From the NCBI RefSeq assembly GCF_963975745.1, contig NZ_CAXBIB010000010.1:73793-137792 (forward strand): 64,000 bases of DNA, read 5' to 3'. The notes under the pieces are model-generated. The model did no database searches. It saw only the letters and a program-made list of their open reading frames with translations, and had not been told where the DNA came from. This stretch comes from Parvibaculum sp963975745 (GTDB taxonomy: Bacteria; Pseudomonadota; Alphaproteobacteria; Parvibaculales; Parvibaculaceae). The position numbers and the translations under genes were made by a program. Positions within the stretch are counted from its first letter, which is position 1. Each line of letters begins with the position of its first letter. Shown here piece by piece: positions 23,521 to 33,037 of the stretch.

Positions 23521-24885
23521 CTAGAACGCAAATTCCCTGAAGACCGGATCGACCGAGCCGTTCCAGCGGCCGTGATAGAGAGCCAGCAGTTCCTCGGCGG
23601 GGGTGATGCCCGTTTCGACGATCTTCTCGACCGCGTTGAGATGGATCGCCTCGGTGCCGCCGACGCCGTCGCCATTGGCGCGGGCATCGAGGCCGGCGCG
23701 CGAGATCTCGACGGCGCGGCGCGCGACATCGAGCAGCGTGCCGCCGCGGAAGGGCGTCTTCAGCGCCAGTCGCGGCACGTCGTCGCGCAGTTTCTGACGT
23801 TCCTCGTCGCTCCAGTCCTTGACGAGATCCCAGGCGGCGTCGAGCGCGTTCTGGTCGTAGAGCAGCCCGACCCAGAAGGCCGGCAGGCCGCAGATGCGGG
23901 CCCAGGGACCGCCATCGGCGCCGCGCATCTCCATGTAGTTCTTGATGCGCGCCTCGGGGAAGATGGTCGTCAGGTGATTGTTCCAGTCGCCGCGCGTCGG
24001 CACTTCGCCCGGCAGCGCCGGCAGGCGGCCTTCGAGGAAGTCGCGGAAGGACTGACCGGTCGCATCGATATATCCGCCGTCGCGATAGACGAAATACATC
24101 GGCACATCGAGCGCGTAGTCGACATAACGCTCGAAGCCGAAGCCCTCATCGAAGACAAACGGGATCATGCCCGAACGCGCCCTGTCGGTGTCGGTCCAGA
24201 CATGCGAGCGGTAGGAGAGATAGCCATTGGGCTTTCCCTCGGTGAAGGGCGAATTGGCGAAGATCGCTGTGGCGACCGGCTGCAGCGCGATGGCCACGCG
24301 CAGCTTCTTCACCATGTCGGCTTCCGAGGCGAAGTCGAGGTTCACCTGCACGGTGCAGGAGCGGTACATCATGTCGAGACCCATGGTCCCGACCTTCTTC
24401 ATGTATTCGGTCATGATCCTGTAGCGGCCCTTGGGCATGACCGGGATTTCGTCGCGGCGCCAGTTGGGCGTGAAGCCCAGACCCAGAAAGCCGATGCCGT
24501 GTTCGTCGCCGACTTCCTTGACCTGGGCCAGGTGGTCGTGCAGTTCCGAACAGGTCTGGTGCAGGGTTTCGAGCGCGGCGCCCGAAAGCTCGAACTGGCC
24601 GCCGGGCTCCAGCGAGATGTTGCCGTGGCCCTCGCTTTCGAGACCGATGATGTGCTCGCCTTCCATCACCGGCTGCCAGCCGAAGCGGGTCAGGCCCTCG
24701 AGCATGGCGCGAATGCCGTGATCGCCCTCATAGGGGATCGGCGTCAGGTTCTTCACACAGAAGGGAAATTTCTCGTGCTCGGTGCCGATGCGCCAGTCGG
24801 ATTTCGGCTTGTTGCCGCGCTCCAGCGCAGCCACGAGATCGCGACGGTCGGTGATGGGCTCGGGCCCGGCGACGAGTATGCTCAT
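23521..24885 (-). CDS. gshA: Glutamate-cysteine ligase (plant/alphaproteobacterial GCS2 type)
   Basis: A 454-residue enzyme making gamma-glutamylcysteine, the first step of glutathione synthesis. Diagnostic segments are RIGTEHEKF, SLEPGGQFELSG, MPKGRYRIMTEYM and MYRSCTVQVNLDF, typical of the type shared by plants and alphaproteobacteria and distinct from E. coli GshA. The ATG at 24885 gives the standard N-terminus. In many alphaproteobacteria gshA sits next to rsmE; here rsmE is about 36 kb away, so this neighbourhood has been rearranged. Confidence 0.95.
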   Translation of the reverse strand: MSILVAGPEPITDRRDLVAALERGNKPKSDWRIGTEHEKFPFCVKNLTPIPYEGDHGIRAMLEGLTRFGWQPVMEGEHIIGLESEGHGNISLEPGGQFELSGAALETLHQTCSELHDHLAQVKEVGDEHGIGFLGLGFTPNWRRDEIPVMPKGRYRIMTEYMKKVGTMGLDMMYRSCTVQVNLDFASEADMVKKLRVAIALQPVATAIFANSPFTEGKPNGYLSYRSHVWTDTDRARSGMIPFVFDEGFGFERYVDYALDVPMYFVYRDGGYIDATGQSFRDFLEGRLPALPGEVPTRGDWNNHLTTIFPEARIKNYMEMRGADGGPWARICGLPAFWVGLLYDQNALDAAWDLVKDWSDEERQKLRDDVPRLALKTPFRGGTLLDVARRAVEISRAGLDARANGDGVGGTEAIHLNAVEKIVETGITPAEELLALYHGRWNGSVDPVFREFAF

Positions 24886-25131
24886 GCGAGCCCCTTTGTT
24901 CCTCCGCGGACCTTGTTGTCGTATCGAGGGGCATCAGCCCATGACCCCCGACCGGTCCTTCGCGTCGCCCAGATGTAGGAGCGGGATTTGCGGCTGACAA
25001 GCGCAAATCTCGGTCGCGACTTATACTTATTCTACAGACCGGCGCCCCGGCGCCGGCACCTTTGGCGGCGCGGCATCGCCCCCCTTGCCCGCATGTGCGA
25101 GGATCGGACAAACAGCGAGAGGAGCGATCGG

Positions 25132-26286
25132 ATGCGGATCGGCATATTGACAGGCGGCGGCGATGTGCCGGGATTGAATTCCTGCATCAAGGCGGTGACG
25201 CGGCGGGCCACCGAACAGGGCTGGGAGGTGATCGGCTTCCGGCGCGGCTGGGCCGGCCCCCTCAACTACAATCCCGACGATCCGGAGGGCAGCGAGCGGC
25301 ATCTGATGCGGCTCGACAACGAGGCCGTGCGCACCATCGACCGCGAGGGCGGCACGATCCTGCACACGACGCGGACCGATCCGCAATGGATGGTCGAGGC
25401 CAAGCTGCCCGATTTCCTCAAGGGCAAGTTCAAGCTCAGCGACAAGGGAACCGTCGACACCACGCCGCATATATTGCGCGTCTTCGAGCATCTCGGCATC
25501 GACGTGATGGTGACGATCGGCGGCGACGGCACGCTGGCCTATGCCGCGCAGCTTCACGGCGAAGGCATGAAGACCGTCTCGATTCCGAAGACGATGGACA
25601 ATGACGTTTTCGGCACCGATTACTGCATCGGCTTTTCGACGGCGGTGTCGCGTTCGGTCGAGCATATCAACGCGCTCCGCACTTCGACGGGCAGCCATGA
25701 GCGCATTGCGGTGGTCGAACTGTTCGGCCGGCATTCGGGCGAGACCGCGCTGATCGCCAGCTACCTCGCCGATGTCGACCGTGCCATCATCGCCGAAGTG
25801 CCGTTCGATGTCGCCAAGCTGGGCGCGCTGCTGGCGGCCGACCGCGCGGCGAATCCGGCGCGCTATGCGATGGTGGTGATTTCGGAAGGGGCCCGCATGG
25901 AGGGCGGCGAGAGGCTGACCTATGGCGAAGCGGACGAATATGGACGCAAGCGGCTTGGCGGCATCGGCCATCTGGTCGGCGAGGAACTGACGAAGATCAC
26001 CGGCATCGACACGATCACGCAGTCGCTCGCCTATCTGATGCGCGCGGGGCCGCCCGACGCGCTCGACCAGATGGTGGCCAAGAGCTTCGGCACGCTGGCG
26101 GTACAGGAGATCGCCGCCGGACGCAGCGGCTTCATGACGGCCCTGCGCGACGGCAATTACGAGACCGTGCCCGCCGCGCTCTGCACCGAGGGCCGCAAGC
26201 GCGTCGACGTGAAAGCCTTCTACGACCGCGACGCCTATCGCCCGCGCATCGCGCAGGTGACGGGCAAGCCGATGTTCCTGTATTGA
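25132..26286 (+). CDS. pfkA: 6-phosphofructokinase (group III-like, phosphoryl donor ambiguous)
   Basis: A 384-residue phosphofructokinase. The N-terminal GILTGGGDVPGLN loop, the GGDGT motif, the catalytic block IPKTMDNDV and the sugar-phosphate-binding ELFGRHSGETA are all visible. The donor-specificity positions are mixed: Gly in GGDGT is ATP-like, whereas Lys in PKTMDND is typical of PPi enzymes and group III ATP enzymes. Longer than E. coli PfkA (about 320), as expected for group III. The ATG at 25132 has AGGAG upstream. It is divergent from gshA. Confidence 0.9.
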   Translation: MRIGILTGGGDVPGLNSCIKAVTRRATEQGWEVIGFRRGWAGPLNYNPDDPEGSERHLMRLDNEAVRTIDREGGTILHTTRTDPQWMVEAKLPDFLKGKFKLSDKGTVDTTPHILRVFEHLGIDVMVTIGGDGTLAYAAQLHGEGMKTVSIPKTMDNDVFGTDYCIGFSTAVSRSVEHINALRTSTGSHERIAVVELFGRHSGETALIASYLADVDRAIIAEVPFDVAKLGALLAADRAANPARYAMVVISEGARMEGGERLTYGEADEYGRKRLGGIGHLVGEELTKITGIDTITQSLAYLMRAGPPDALDQMVAKSFGTLAVQEIAAGRSGFMTALRDGNYETVPAALCTEGRKRVDVKAFYDRDAYRPRIAQVTGKPMFLY

Positions 26287-26287
26287 G

Positions 26288-26326
26288 GCCCGTCCCGCCT
26301 GCTTGCTGCCGGCGTACGGGACGGGC
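26288..26326. terminator. Hairpin between convergent pfkA and GNAT genes
   Basis: A perfect 10-bp GC-rich stem (GCCCGTCCCG paired with CGGGACGGGC) separated by 19 bases, starting 2 bp after the pfkA stop. There is no T-run, so it is a terminator candidate or mRNA 3'-end stabiliser for both genes. Confidence 0.55.
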
Positions 26327-26340
26327 GAGAGCCTGCCGGA

Positions 26341-26811
26341 TCAGGAACGCGGGCGCGAGCCCGACCGCTTCAACTGCATGGTCTGGCGGGCCTCTTCATG
26401 GTCGCCGCCGATGACCCTGAAGCCGAGGCGCTCGTAGAGTTCGTGCGCATCGTTGGTGGACAACATGATGCGCGTGACGGCGGCCAGCGCCGGATCGTTG
26501 ACCATCGTCTCGACAATCCATTTGCCGAGGCCGTTGCCGCGATGAACGGGCAGGATGTAGACGTCGCTCATCCAGGCGAAGCGGCTCATATCGGTGACCA
26601 TGCGGCCGAAACCCGCCTGCTCGCCATCCGGCGAATAGAGACCATAGGCCCGGGAATTGAGGATGCTGGTCCAGAGCACATCCGGCGGCACCTCGCTGGC
26701 CCAGTAGGTGGCGCCGAGCATCTTCAGGATCGACTCCCTGTCGAGCCGCGACTTGTCGGTGTTGATCTCGAAACCGTGGCGGCTCCAGGAAGAAATCTCG
26801 GACGAACTCAT
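26341..26811 (-). CDS. GNAT family N-acetyltransferase
   Basis: A 156-residue GNAT with the acetyl-CoA-binding segment VYILPVHRGNGLGKWIVETM (R/Q-x-x-G-x-G/A as HRGNGLG) and the C-terminal AHELYERLGFRVIGG strand. Substrate not predictable. It stands 30 bp downstream of the APH-fold gene's reading direction (both minus), so co-transcription is possible: the APH-fold gene starts at 27933 and ends at 26842, and this gene starts at 26811. Confidence 0.88.
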   Translation of the reverse strand: MSSSEISSWSRHGFEINTDKSRLDRESILKMLGATYWASEVPPDVLWTSILNSRAYGLYSPDGEQAGFGRMVTDMSRFAWMSDVYILPVHRGNGLGKWIVETMVNDPALAAVTRIMLSTNDAHELYERLGFRVIGGDHEEARQTMQLKRSGSRPRS

Positions 26812-26841
26812 ACGCCTACTCTCTTTTACTCGTTGTTCTTG

Positions 26842-27933
26842 TTATCTGGCTCCCGCGCGTTGGGCATAGGTCCAAGCTTCCTGCGCGAGCGGTCGCACAT
26901 TCTGCGCCATCTGTTTTGCGTGTTCGCTTGATGCCGTCCCGTCCCTCACCCGCCCCGCGATTCCCTGCAGGATACCGGCAAGACGAAAGAAATTATACGA
27001 AAAATAGAAATCGAGATTCTCGATGCCGGGGCGATTCGTCCGTTCACAGTACATCGCGATATATTCGTCGAGCGTCGGGATGCCGAGTTCCTTCAGATTG
27101 GCCGTCTGGATCGAGCCTGTGCCGCCGCCAGTGCCCTGACCCGGCATCACCCATTGCATCAGGCTGTAGGTGAAATCACCCAGCGGATGACCCAGCGTCG
27201 AGAGCTCCCAATCGAGCACCGCGATCACCTTCGGCTCGGTCGGATGCAGGATCGTGTTGTCGAGACGGTAGTCTCCATGCACGACCGAAGTCGAATCATC
27301 CTGCGGCACATTTTCGGGAAGCCATTCCATAAGACGGTTCATCTCGGGAATGGATTCGGTTTCGGAGGCGACATACTGCTTCGACCAGCGCGAGATCTGG
27401 CGGGCGAAATAATTTCCCGGCTTGCCGAAATCGCCGAGGCCCGCCGCCTCGTAGTCGATCATGTGCAGCCGCGCCAGCGTGTCGTTGAGCGTCTCGTAGA
27501 TCTTCCAGCGCATGCCGGGTTCGATGCCGGGGAGCAAGGGCTCCCAGAGCACGCGGCCTTCCACCATGTCCATGATGTAGAACATGGTGCCGATGACGCT
27601 GTCGTCCTCGCAGAGACAATAAGTGCGCGGCGCGGGGAAGCCGACACCATGCAGCGCGGTGATGACCTTGTATTCGCGATCGACCGCATGGGCCGAGGGC
27701 AGCAGCTTGCCCGGCGGCTTGCGCCGCAGCACATATTTCTTCGCCGGCGTGACGAGCTGGTAGGTCGGGTTCGACTGGCCGCCCTTGAACTGCTTGACCG
27801 TCAGCGGGCCCTTGAAGCCGTCGACATGGGCTTCCATGTAGCCGGCAAGGCGCTTCTCATCGAACCTGTGCGTGTCGGCCACCTCCTTGGTGCCCGAAAA
27901 CTGTTCCTGCCGGCTTTCCGCTGCGTCGGTCAT
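26842..27933 (-). CDS. Aminoglycoside-phosphotransferase-fold kinase, ACAD10/11 N-terminal-like
   Basis: A 363-residue APH-family protein. It contains the substrate/ATP region QFKGGQSNPTYQL, KYVLRRKPPGKLLPSAHAVDREYKVI, the catalytic loop VVHGDYRLDNTILHP and the metal motif VLDWELSTLGHPLGDF. These segments match the phosphotransferase domain found fused to acyl-CoA dehydrogenase in animal ACAD10/ACAD11, which phosphorylates 4-hydroxyacyl-CoAs. A similar role in lipid catabolism is inferred. A paralogue lies at 54333-55412. The start has GGGGAG upstream. Confidence 0.85.
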   Translation of the reverse strand: MTDAAESRQEQFSGTKEVADTHRFDEKRLAGYMEAHVDGFKGPLTVKQFKGGQSNPTYQLVTPAKKYVLRRKPPGKLLPSAHAVDREYKVITALHGVGFPAPRTYCLCEDDSVIGTMFYIMDMVEGRVLWEPLLPGIEPGMRWKIYETLNDTLARLHMIDYEAAGLGDFGKPGNYFARQISRWSKQYVASETESIPEMNRLMEWLPENVPQDDSTSVVHGDYRLDNTILHPTEPKVIAVLDWELSTLGHPLGDFTYSLMQWVMPGQGTGGGTGSIQTANLKELGIPTLDEYIAMYCERTNRPGIENLDFYFSYNFFRLAGILQGIAGRVRDGTASSEHAKQMAQNVRPLAQEAWTYAQRAGAR

Positions 27934-28083
27934 GGTTTCGCTCCCCGTGTCTTTTATTCTGTGTACGTCTTATATGAAGTTGCGCCGGCTTCCCGAAAGC
28001 CAATATCAACCCGGATCGTCATGACCCGGCTTGTCCGGGTCATGACGGCGGAGGGGATGTGAGCTATTGGCATTGCCCGCCCC

Positions 28084-29367
28084 TCACGCGTGCTGCTTCT
28101 CGCGCTCGATGGCACGATAGCCGATGTCGCGGCGACAGAAGCCTTGCGGCCAGTCGATCGCCGCGACCGCACGATAGGCGCGCGCCTGGGCCTCGACGGT
28201 GCTGGCGCCGGTCCCGGTCACGTTGAGCACGCGCCCGCCGACAGCCAGAATCCGGCCGTTCTCGGCGCGCGTCCCGGCATGGAAAATCTCGACGCCCTCG
28301 ACCGCCGCCGCCGCGTCGAGGCCCTTGATCTCGGTATTCCTTTCATAATCGCCGGGATAGCCGTTGGCGGCCATGACCACCGTCAGGGCGACCTCGTCCT
28401 TCCAGCGCAGGTCGGCACTCGCCAGCGTGCCGTCATGGGTGGCCATCAGCAACGGAAGGACATCGCAATCGAGACGGGTCATCAGGACCTGGGTCTCGGG
28501 ATCGCCGAAGCGGGCATTGTATTCGATCAGTTTCGGACCGTCCTTCGTCAGCATCAGGCCGGCATAGAGCACCCCCTTGAAGGGCGTGCCGCGGGCCGCC
28601 ATGGCCTTGACCGTCGGCTCGACGATCTCGCGCATGGTGCGCGCGCACAGGCCCGGCGTCATGACCGGCGCCGGCGAATAGGCGCCCATGCCGCCCGTGT
28701 TGGCGCCCTTGTCGCCGTCGAAGACGCGCTTGTGATCCTGGGCGGTCGCCAGCGGCAGGGCCATGCTGCCGTCGCAGAGCGCGAAGAAGCTCGCCTCCTC
28801 GCCTTCGAGAAATTCCTCGACGACGACTTCGGCACCGGCGGCGCCGAATCGGCCGGAAAAGATCTCGTCGACGGCCGCCTCGGCCTCGGCCGGCGTCAGC
28901 GCGACGATGACGCCCTTGCCGGCCGCCAGCCCATCGGCCTTGACGACGATCGGCGCGCCTTTTTCGCGGATGAAATCCTTCGCCGGCGCCGCGGCCGAAA
29001 ACCGTCCGTAAGACGCCGTCGGGATCGACCACTCGGCACAGAGATCCTTGGTGAAGCCTTTCGAGCCTTCGAGCTGCGCCGCCGCAGCCGAGGGGCCGAA
29101 GCTCGCGACCCCTTCGGCGTCGAGACGGTCGACCAGACCCGCGACCAGCGGGTCTTCGGGACCGACGACCACGAAGCCGATTTCCTTCGCGCGACAGAAG
29201 GAAACGATCGCGTCAAAATCCAGCGGCGACAGCGCGACGCATTCGGCGACGGCGGCGATCCCGCCATTGCCCGGCGCGCAATAGAGCGCGTTGCAAAGCG
29301 GGCTCTGGCGGATTTTCCAGCACAGCGCATGTTCGCGGCCACCCGAGCCGATGACGAGAATGTTCAT
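28084..29367 (-). CDS. purD: Phosphoribosylamine-glycine ligase
   Basis: A 427-residue GARS enzyme of purine synthesis. It has MNILVIGSGGREHALCWK at the N-terminus, FVVVGPEDPLVAGLVDRL, the ATP-grasp segments PIVVKADGLAAGKGV and EEFLEGEEASFFALCDG, and YNARFGDPETQVLM. It joins phosphoribosylamine and glycine using ATP. The ATG at 29367 has GGGAG about 11 bases upstream. It is divergent from xseA across about 130 bp. Confidence 0.97.
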   Translation of the reverse strand: MNILVIGSGGREHALCWKIRQSPLCNALYCAPGNGGIAAVAECVALSPLDFDAIVSFCRAKEIGFVVVGPEDPLVAGLVDRLDAEGVASFGPSAAAAQLEGSKGFTKDLCAEWSIPTASYGRFSAAAPAKDFIREKGAPIVVKADGLAAGKGVIVALTPAEAEAAVDEIFSGRFGAAGAEVVVEEFLEGEEASFFALCDGSMALPLATAQDHKRVFDGDKGANTGGMGAYSPAPVMTPGLCARTMREIVEPTVKAMAARGTPFKGVLYAGLMLTKDGPKLIEYNARFGDPETQVLMTRLDCDVLPLLMATHDGTLASADLRWKDEVALTVVMAANGYPGDYERNTEIKGLDAAAAVEGVEIFHAGTRAENGRILAVGGRVLNVTGTGASTVEAQARAYRAVAAIDWPQGFCRRDIGYRAIEREKQHA

Positions 29368-29499
29368 GAGATCGCAACTCCCGGAAAGCCGCGGCAAGGA
29401 CCAGAAAACACGCCCCGCCAAAGCGGTTTCCTTGTAGCATGGGAGGAAGCGCGGGCAAACCGCCGCAAACCGCGAATCATCAGGACCGAAAGCCTCCAA

Positions 29500-30936
29500 A
29501 TGGCCGCTTCCGATACGTCAGCCGCCGCCGGCAGCGGCAATGTTCACGAGTTCTCGGTCAGCGAAATCTCGTTCGCCCTGAAGAAAACCGTCGAGGACAC
29601 TTATGGCCATGTGCGCGTGCGCGGCGAAATCACCGGCTATCGCGGCCCGCATTCCTCGGGCCATTGCTATTTCGGGCTGAAGGACGACAAGGCCCGCATC
29701 GATGCCGTGATCTGGAAGGGAAATTTCGGCCGACTGCGCTTCAAGCCCGAAGAGGGCATGGAGGTAATCGCGACGGGAAAGCTGACCACCTATCCCGGCA
29801 GCTCCAAATACCAGATTGTGATCGAACACCTGGAACCGGCCGGCGTGGGCGCATTGATGGCGCTGCTGGAAGAACGGCGCCGCAAGCTCGCGGCCGAAGG
29901 GCTGTTCGCGGCGGAGCGCAAGCGCGCCCTGCCCTTTCTTCCGGACGTCATCGGCATCGTGACCAGCCCGACCGGCGCCGTCATTCGCGACATTCTGCAC
30001 CGGCTCGCCGACCGTTTTCCGCGCCATGTCGTCGTCTGGCCGGTACGCGTGCAGGGCGAGACGTCCGCCGCCGAGGTTGCCGCCGCGATCGCCGGCTTCA
30101 ACCGGATGGACAAGAACGGAAAGATTCCGCGGCCCGACCTGCTGATCGTCGCGCGCGGCGGCGGCTCGATCGAGGATCTGTGGTCGTTCAACGAGGAAAT
30201 CGTCGTGCGGGCTGCCGCCGAAAGCGCGATCCCGCTGATCTCGGCCGTCGGCCACGAGACCGACACGACGCTGATCGATTTCGCCGCCGACCGCCGCGCG
30301 CCGACGCCGACGGCTGCTGCCGAGATGGCGGTGCCCGTGCGGGCCGACCTCGTTGCCGAAGTGCAGGATCGCGCCCGGCGGCTGATGCGGGGCGAGGCGC
30401 GGACCATCGAAGCGGCGCGCAACGAATTGCGCGGCATGGCGCGCGGGCTGCCGCGCCCCGCCGATATCGTGGCGCTGCCACGCCAGCGCTTCGACGCCGC
30501 CAGCGACCGGCTGGGGCGGGCGCTGGCGCGCGCGGCGGAAGTCAAGCGTGCGCGGCTGCACCGAATCGAGGGCCGGCTGTCGATCGCGCCGATCGAAAGA
30601 CGCATCGCCGAAGCGCGGCGGCGCGCCGGCGAAATGAATGCGCGTGCGCTCGCCGCCGAGAAGCGCCTCGTCACCGACAATGCGCGACGGCTGGACGGCC
30701 TTTCCAAGCTACTCGAAAGCTATTCCTATCATGGCGTGCTGAAGCGCGGCTTCGCGGTGGTGCGCGACCATGCCGGCAAGCCGTTGCGCAGCGGCGCGGG
30801 CCTGAAATCCGGCACGCCGCTCGAGATCGAGTTCGCCGCGGACCGGCTCGGCGTCGTCGCCGCGCCCGGCGCGCCCGAGAAACCAAAGCCTGCCGCGAAA
30901 GCGAAGCCCGAGGGCCCGCAGGGCAGTCTGCTTTGA
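29500..30936 (+). CDS. xseA: Exodeoxyribonuclease VII large subunit
   Basis: A 478-residue XseA. It begins with an OB-fold nucleic-acid-binding domain (EFSVSEISFALKKTVEDTYG, VRGEITGY). The catalytic domain carries the conserved IGIVTSPTGAVIRDI, DLLIVARGGGSIEDLWSFN and SAVGHETDTTLIDFAADRRAPTPTAAAE motifs (each shown in part), and a long Arg/Ala-rich helical arm follows. With XseB it degrades single-stranded DNA. The ATG at 29500 gives the family N-terminus. The open frame upstream is antisense to purD and is not coding. Confidence 0.96.
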   Translation: MAASDTSAAAGSGNVHEFSVSEISFALKKTVEDTYGHVRVRGEITGYRGPHSSGHCYFGLKDDKARIDAVIWKGNFGRLRFKPEEGMEVIATGKLTTYPGSSKYQIVIEHLEPAGVGALMALLEERRRKLAAEGLFAAERKRALPFLPDVIGIVTSPTGAVIRDILHRLADRFPRHVVVWPVRVQGETSAAEVAAAIAGFNRMDKNGKIPRPDLLIVARGGGSIEDLWSFNEEIVVRAAAESAIPLISAVGHETDTTLIDFAADRRAPTPTAAAEMAVPVRADLVAEVQDRARRLMRGEARTIEAARNELRGMARGLPRPADIVALPRQRFDAASDRLGRALARAAEVKRARLHRIEGRLSIAPIERRIAEARRRAGEMNARALAAEKRLVTDNARRLDGLSKLLESYSYHGVLKRGFAVVRDHAGKPLRSGAGLKSGTPLEIEFAADRLGVVAAPGAPEKPKPAAKAKPEGPQGSLL

Positions 30937-30967
30937 TCGCGGCTGTCGGCCGGGCTATACTGCAAAA

Positions 30968-31186
30968 ATGAACAGGATCGACAAAATGAGCGGTGGCGCG
31001 GCAGAGCTCGTCTATGGCGACGGCGAATTCCATGTCGTGCGGCATGGCAGCTTTGTGACCTGCGCCGTCACCGGCGCGCAGATCACGCTCGACGAGTTGC
31101 GCTACTGGAGCGTCGACCGCCAGGAAGCCTATGCCAGCGCCGAGATTTCGCTGAAGCGCCATATCGAACTGCAATCGTCCTCATGA
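30968..31186 (+). CDS. DUF2093 domain protein
   Basis: A 72-residue protein with the DUF2093 signature: ELVYGDGEFHVVRHGSFVTC, then LDELRYWSVDRQEAYA. It is a short soluble protein found next to xseA and lpxK in alphaproteobacteria; no function is known. It lies 31 bp after xseA and its stop overlaps the start of the M23 peptidase gene (ATGA), so the three are one operon. An ATG six codons later is an alternative start. Confidence 0.9.
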   Translation: MNRIDKMSGGAAELVYGDGEFHVVRHGSFVTCAVTGAQITLDELRYWSVDRQEAYASAEISLKRHIELQSSS

Positions 31187-32040
31187 TCCGGCCGGTCGCG
31201 CTTCTTTCGGCCCTCATCCTCGCCGCCGCTTCGCCTGCCGTTGCGGACGCCGTGCCGGCGCTCGAATTACAGGGCGAGATGACGCAGGGCGCGCTGATTA
31301 TCGGCACGGCCATGCCGGGCGCCAAGGTGCGGCTCGACGGGACCGATGTACCCGTTGCCGGAAACGGCCTCTTCGCATTCGGTTTCGACCGCGATCACGG
31401 CGCCACCGCACATCTTGCCGTCACCTATCCGGACGGGACCGGCACGGAACGGCAGATCGAGGTGGCGCGCCGCGACTGGGCCATCCAGCGCATCGACGGC
31501 TTGCCGCAGAAATATGTGACGCCGCCGCCCGAGACGCTGGCCCGCATCGCCAGGGAGCGCGAACTGAAGACCGCAGCGCGCGGCAAACGGATCGAGGGCA
31601 GCTGGTTCGCACAGCCCTTCATCTGGCCGACGACCGGTCCGATCACCGGCGTGTTCGGCTCGCAACGCATCTATAATGGCGAACCGCGCCGGCCGCATTA
31701 CGGCGTCGACGTGGCCGCGCCGACCGGTACGCCGATCGTTGCGCCGCAGGCGGGTGTGGTGACGCTGGCCGAAGCGGACATGTATTTCGAGGGCGGCCTG
31801 GTGTTTCTCGATCACGGTCATGGCGTGACCAGCGTCATCATGCATATGAGCCGGGTCGACGTGACGGAAGGTCAGACCGTCGAACAGGGCGAGGTCATCG
31901 GCGCGGTGGGCGCAACCGGCCGCGCCACCGGACCGCATCTTCACTGGGGCATGTTCTGGCGCGGCGCGCAGCTCGATCCGGTCAATCTTGCCGGGGCAAT
32001 GCCGGACGCAGCCCAGACGGCCGCCGGCGGCGGCGACTAG
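31183..32040 (+). CDS. M23 family (LytM-type) peptidase, exported
   Basis: A 285-residue precursor with a signal peptide (about 1-22). The C-terminal half is a LytM domain with the zinc/catalytic motifs YGVDVAAPTGTPI (preceded by His in RRPHY), GHGVTSVIMHMS and GPHLHWGMFW. Such proteins are peptidoglycan endopeptidases or inactive activators of amidases; here the H-x(n)-D and HxH motifs appear intact. It is convergent with the LpxL-type acyltransferase gene, 42 bp away. Confidence 0.9.
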   Translation: MIRPVALLSALILAAASPAVADAVPALELQGEMTQGALIIGTAMPGAKVRLDGTDVPVAGNGLFAFGFDRDHGATAHLAVTYPDGTGTERQIEVARRDWAIQRIDGLPQKYVTPPPETLARIARERELKTAARGKRIEGSWFAQPFIWPTTGPITGVFGSQRIYNGEPRRPHYGVDVAAPTGTPIVAPQAGVVTLAEADMYFEGGLVFLDHGHGVTSVIMHMSRVDVTEGQTVEQGEVIGAVGATGRATGPHLHWGMFWRGAQLDPVNLAGAMPDAAQTAAGGGD

Positions 32041-32082
32041 GGCTCCGGTCCTGTCGCGTTTCCGGACGGCACGGCGTTCTTC

Positions 32083-33021
32083 CTATTCGACAGAACCATC
32101 CTCTTCCGACCCGTACCGGCGGCGCTGCCAGGGCTTGACCGACCAGCGATCATGCAGCCAGAGCCATTCATGCGGGCGGGCGCGGATGCGCGCCTCGAGA
32201 AAATCGTTGATCTCCTGGGTGATGCGCAGGATCTCGTCGAAGGGCTCGGCCTCCGGATTCGCCAGGATCGGGTCGTAGACGGTGACGCGGAAACGGGCGC
32301 CTTCGAGGCGTTCGATGCCGACCGGCAGCACCGGCACATTGTAGCGCACGGCCAGACCCGCCGGTGCGCCCGCCGTCATGGCGCGCAGCCCGAACAGGCG
32401 CGCCTCCACGCCGTCATTCATCTTCTGATCGGTCAGCATGGCGACGAAGCGGTTCTCGCGCATCAGCCTGACGATCACACGCGCGCCGGCTCCGCCCTTG
32501 GGGATCTGCGTCGCGCCGCCGGTGGCACGCCGGCGCAACGAGACCATCCATTCGTTGACGAAGGGGTTGTTGGCATGGCGATAGACCTCGCCGCCTTCGA
32601 GCCCTTCCAGACGCATGACCAGGGGCAGCAATTCCCAGTTCGAAAAGTGACCCGACACCAGGACGCCGCCATAGCCTTCCGCCGCCATGGCCCGCAAGGC
32701 CCCGGCGCCGACCACCTCGATGCGGTGGCGTTCGCCGGGATGCCCGAAGCGTTCGAGATGCGCATACTCACCGATGGTGCGGCCGAGATTTTCCCACATC
32801 GCGGCCAGGATGCGCTCGACCTCGGCTGGCGGCAGATCCGGCATGGCGCGGCGGATATTGGCGCGGGCGCGCTTGGAGATGCCGAGTTTCGGACCGAGAT
32901 ATCGCGCCAGCCGGCCGCCCAGCGCCGATGCCCGGTCGAGTCCCAGCAGATGGAAAAAGGCCAGTGCGATCTTCAGCGCCGCATATTCGAACAGGTGCAC
33001 GGTCGTGCTCTTTGCCGTCAT
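32083..33021 (-). CDS. Lipid A biosynthesis acyltransferase, LpxL/HtrB type
   Basis: A 312-residue protein with an N-terminal membrane-associated helix and the acyltransferase motif His125-x4-Glu130 (SGHFSNWE), followed by a YRHANNPFVNEW segment, TDQKMNDGVEARLFG and, near the end, ARPHEWLWLHDRW, all typical of LpxL/LpxM enzymes. It adds a secondary acyl chain to Kdo2-lipid IVA at the inner membrane. It lies 16 bp after lpxK in the envelope operon, which supports the assignment. Chain specificity cannot be read. Confidence 0.9.
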   Translation of the reverse strand: MTAKSTTVHLFEYAALKIALAFFHLLGLDRASALGGRLARYLGPKLGISKRARANIRRAMPDLPPAEVERILAAMWENLGRTIGEYAHLERFGHPGERHRIEVVGAGALRAMAAEGYGGVLVSGHFSNWELLPLVMRLEGLEGGEVYRHANNPFVNEWMVSLRRRATGGATQIPKGGAGARVIVRLMRENRFVAMLTDQKMNDGVEARLFGLRAMTAGAPAGLAVRYNVPVLPVGIERLEGARFRVTVYDPILANPEAEPFDEILRITQEINDFLEARIRARPHEWLWLHDRWSVKPWQRRRYGSEEDGSVE

Positions 33022-33037
33022 GCCTTCCCGCCCCCTC

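Noticed and set aside
24994..25027. CTGACA ... TATACT upstream of pfkA as a promoter
   Set aside because: Spacing of about 22 bp is outside the usual 16-19 bp range.
28090..29499. Long plus-strand extension of the xseA frame opposite purD
   Set aside because: XseA begins at 29500 with the normal OB-fold N-terminus; the upstream part is antisense to purD and is Arg/Gly/Ala-rich noise.
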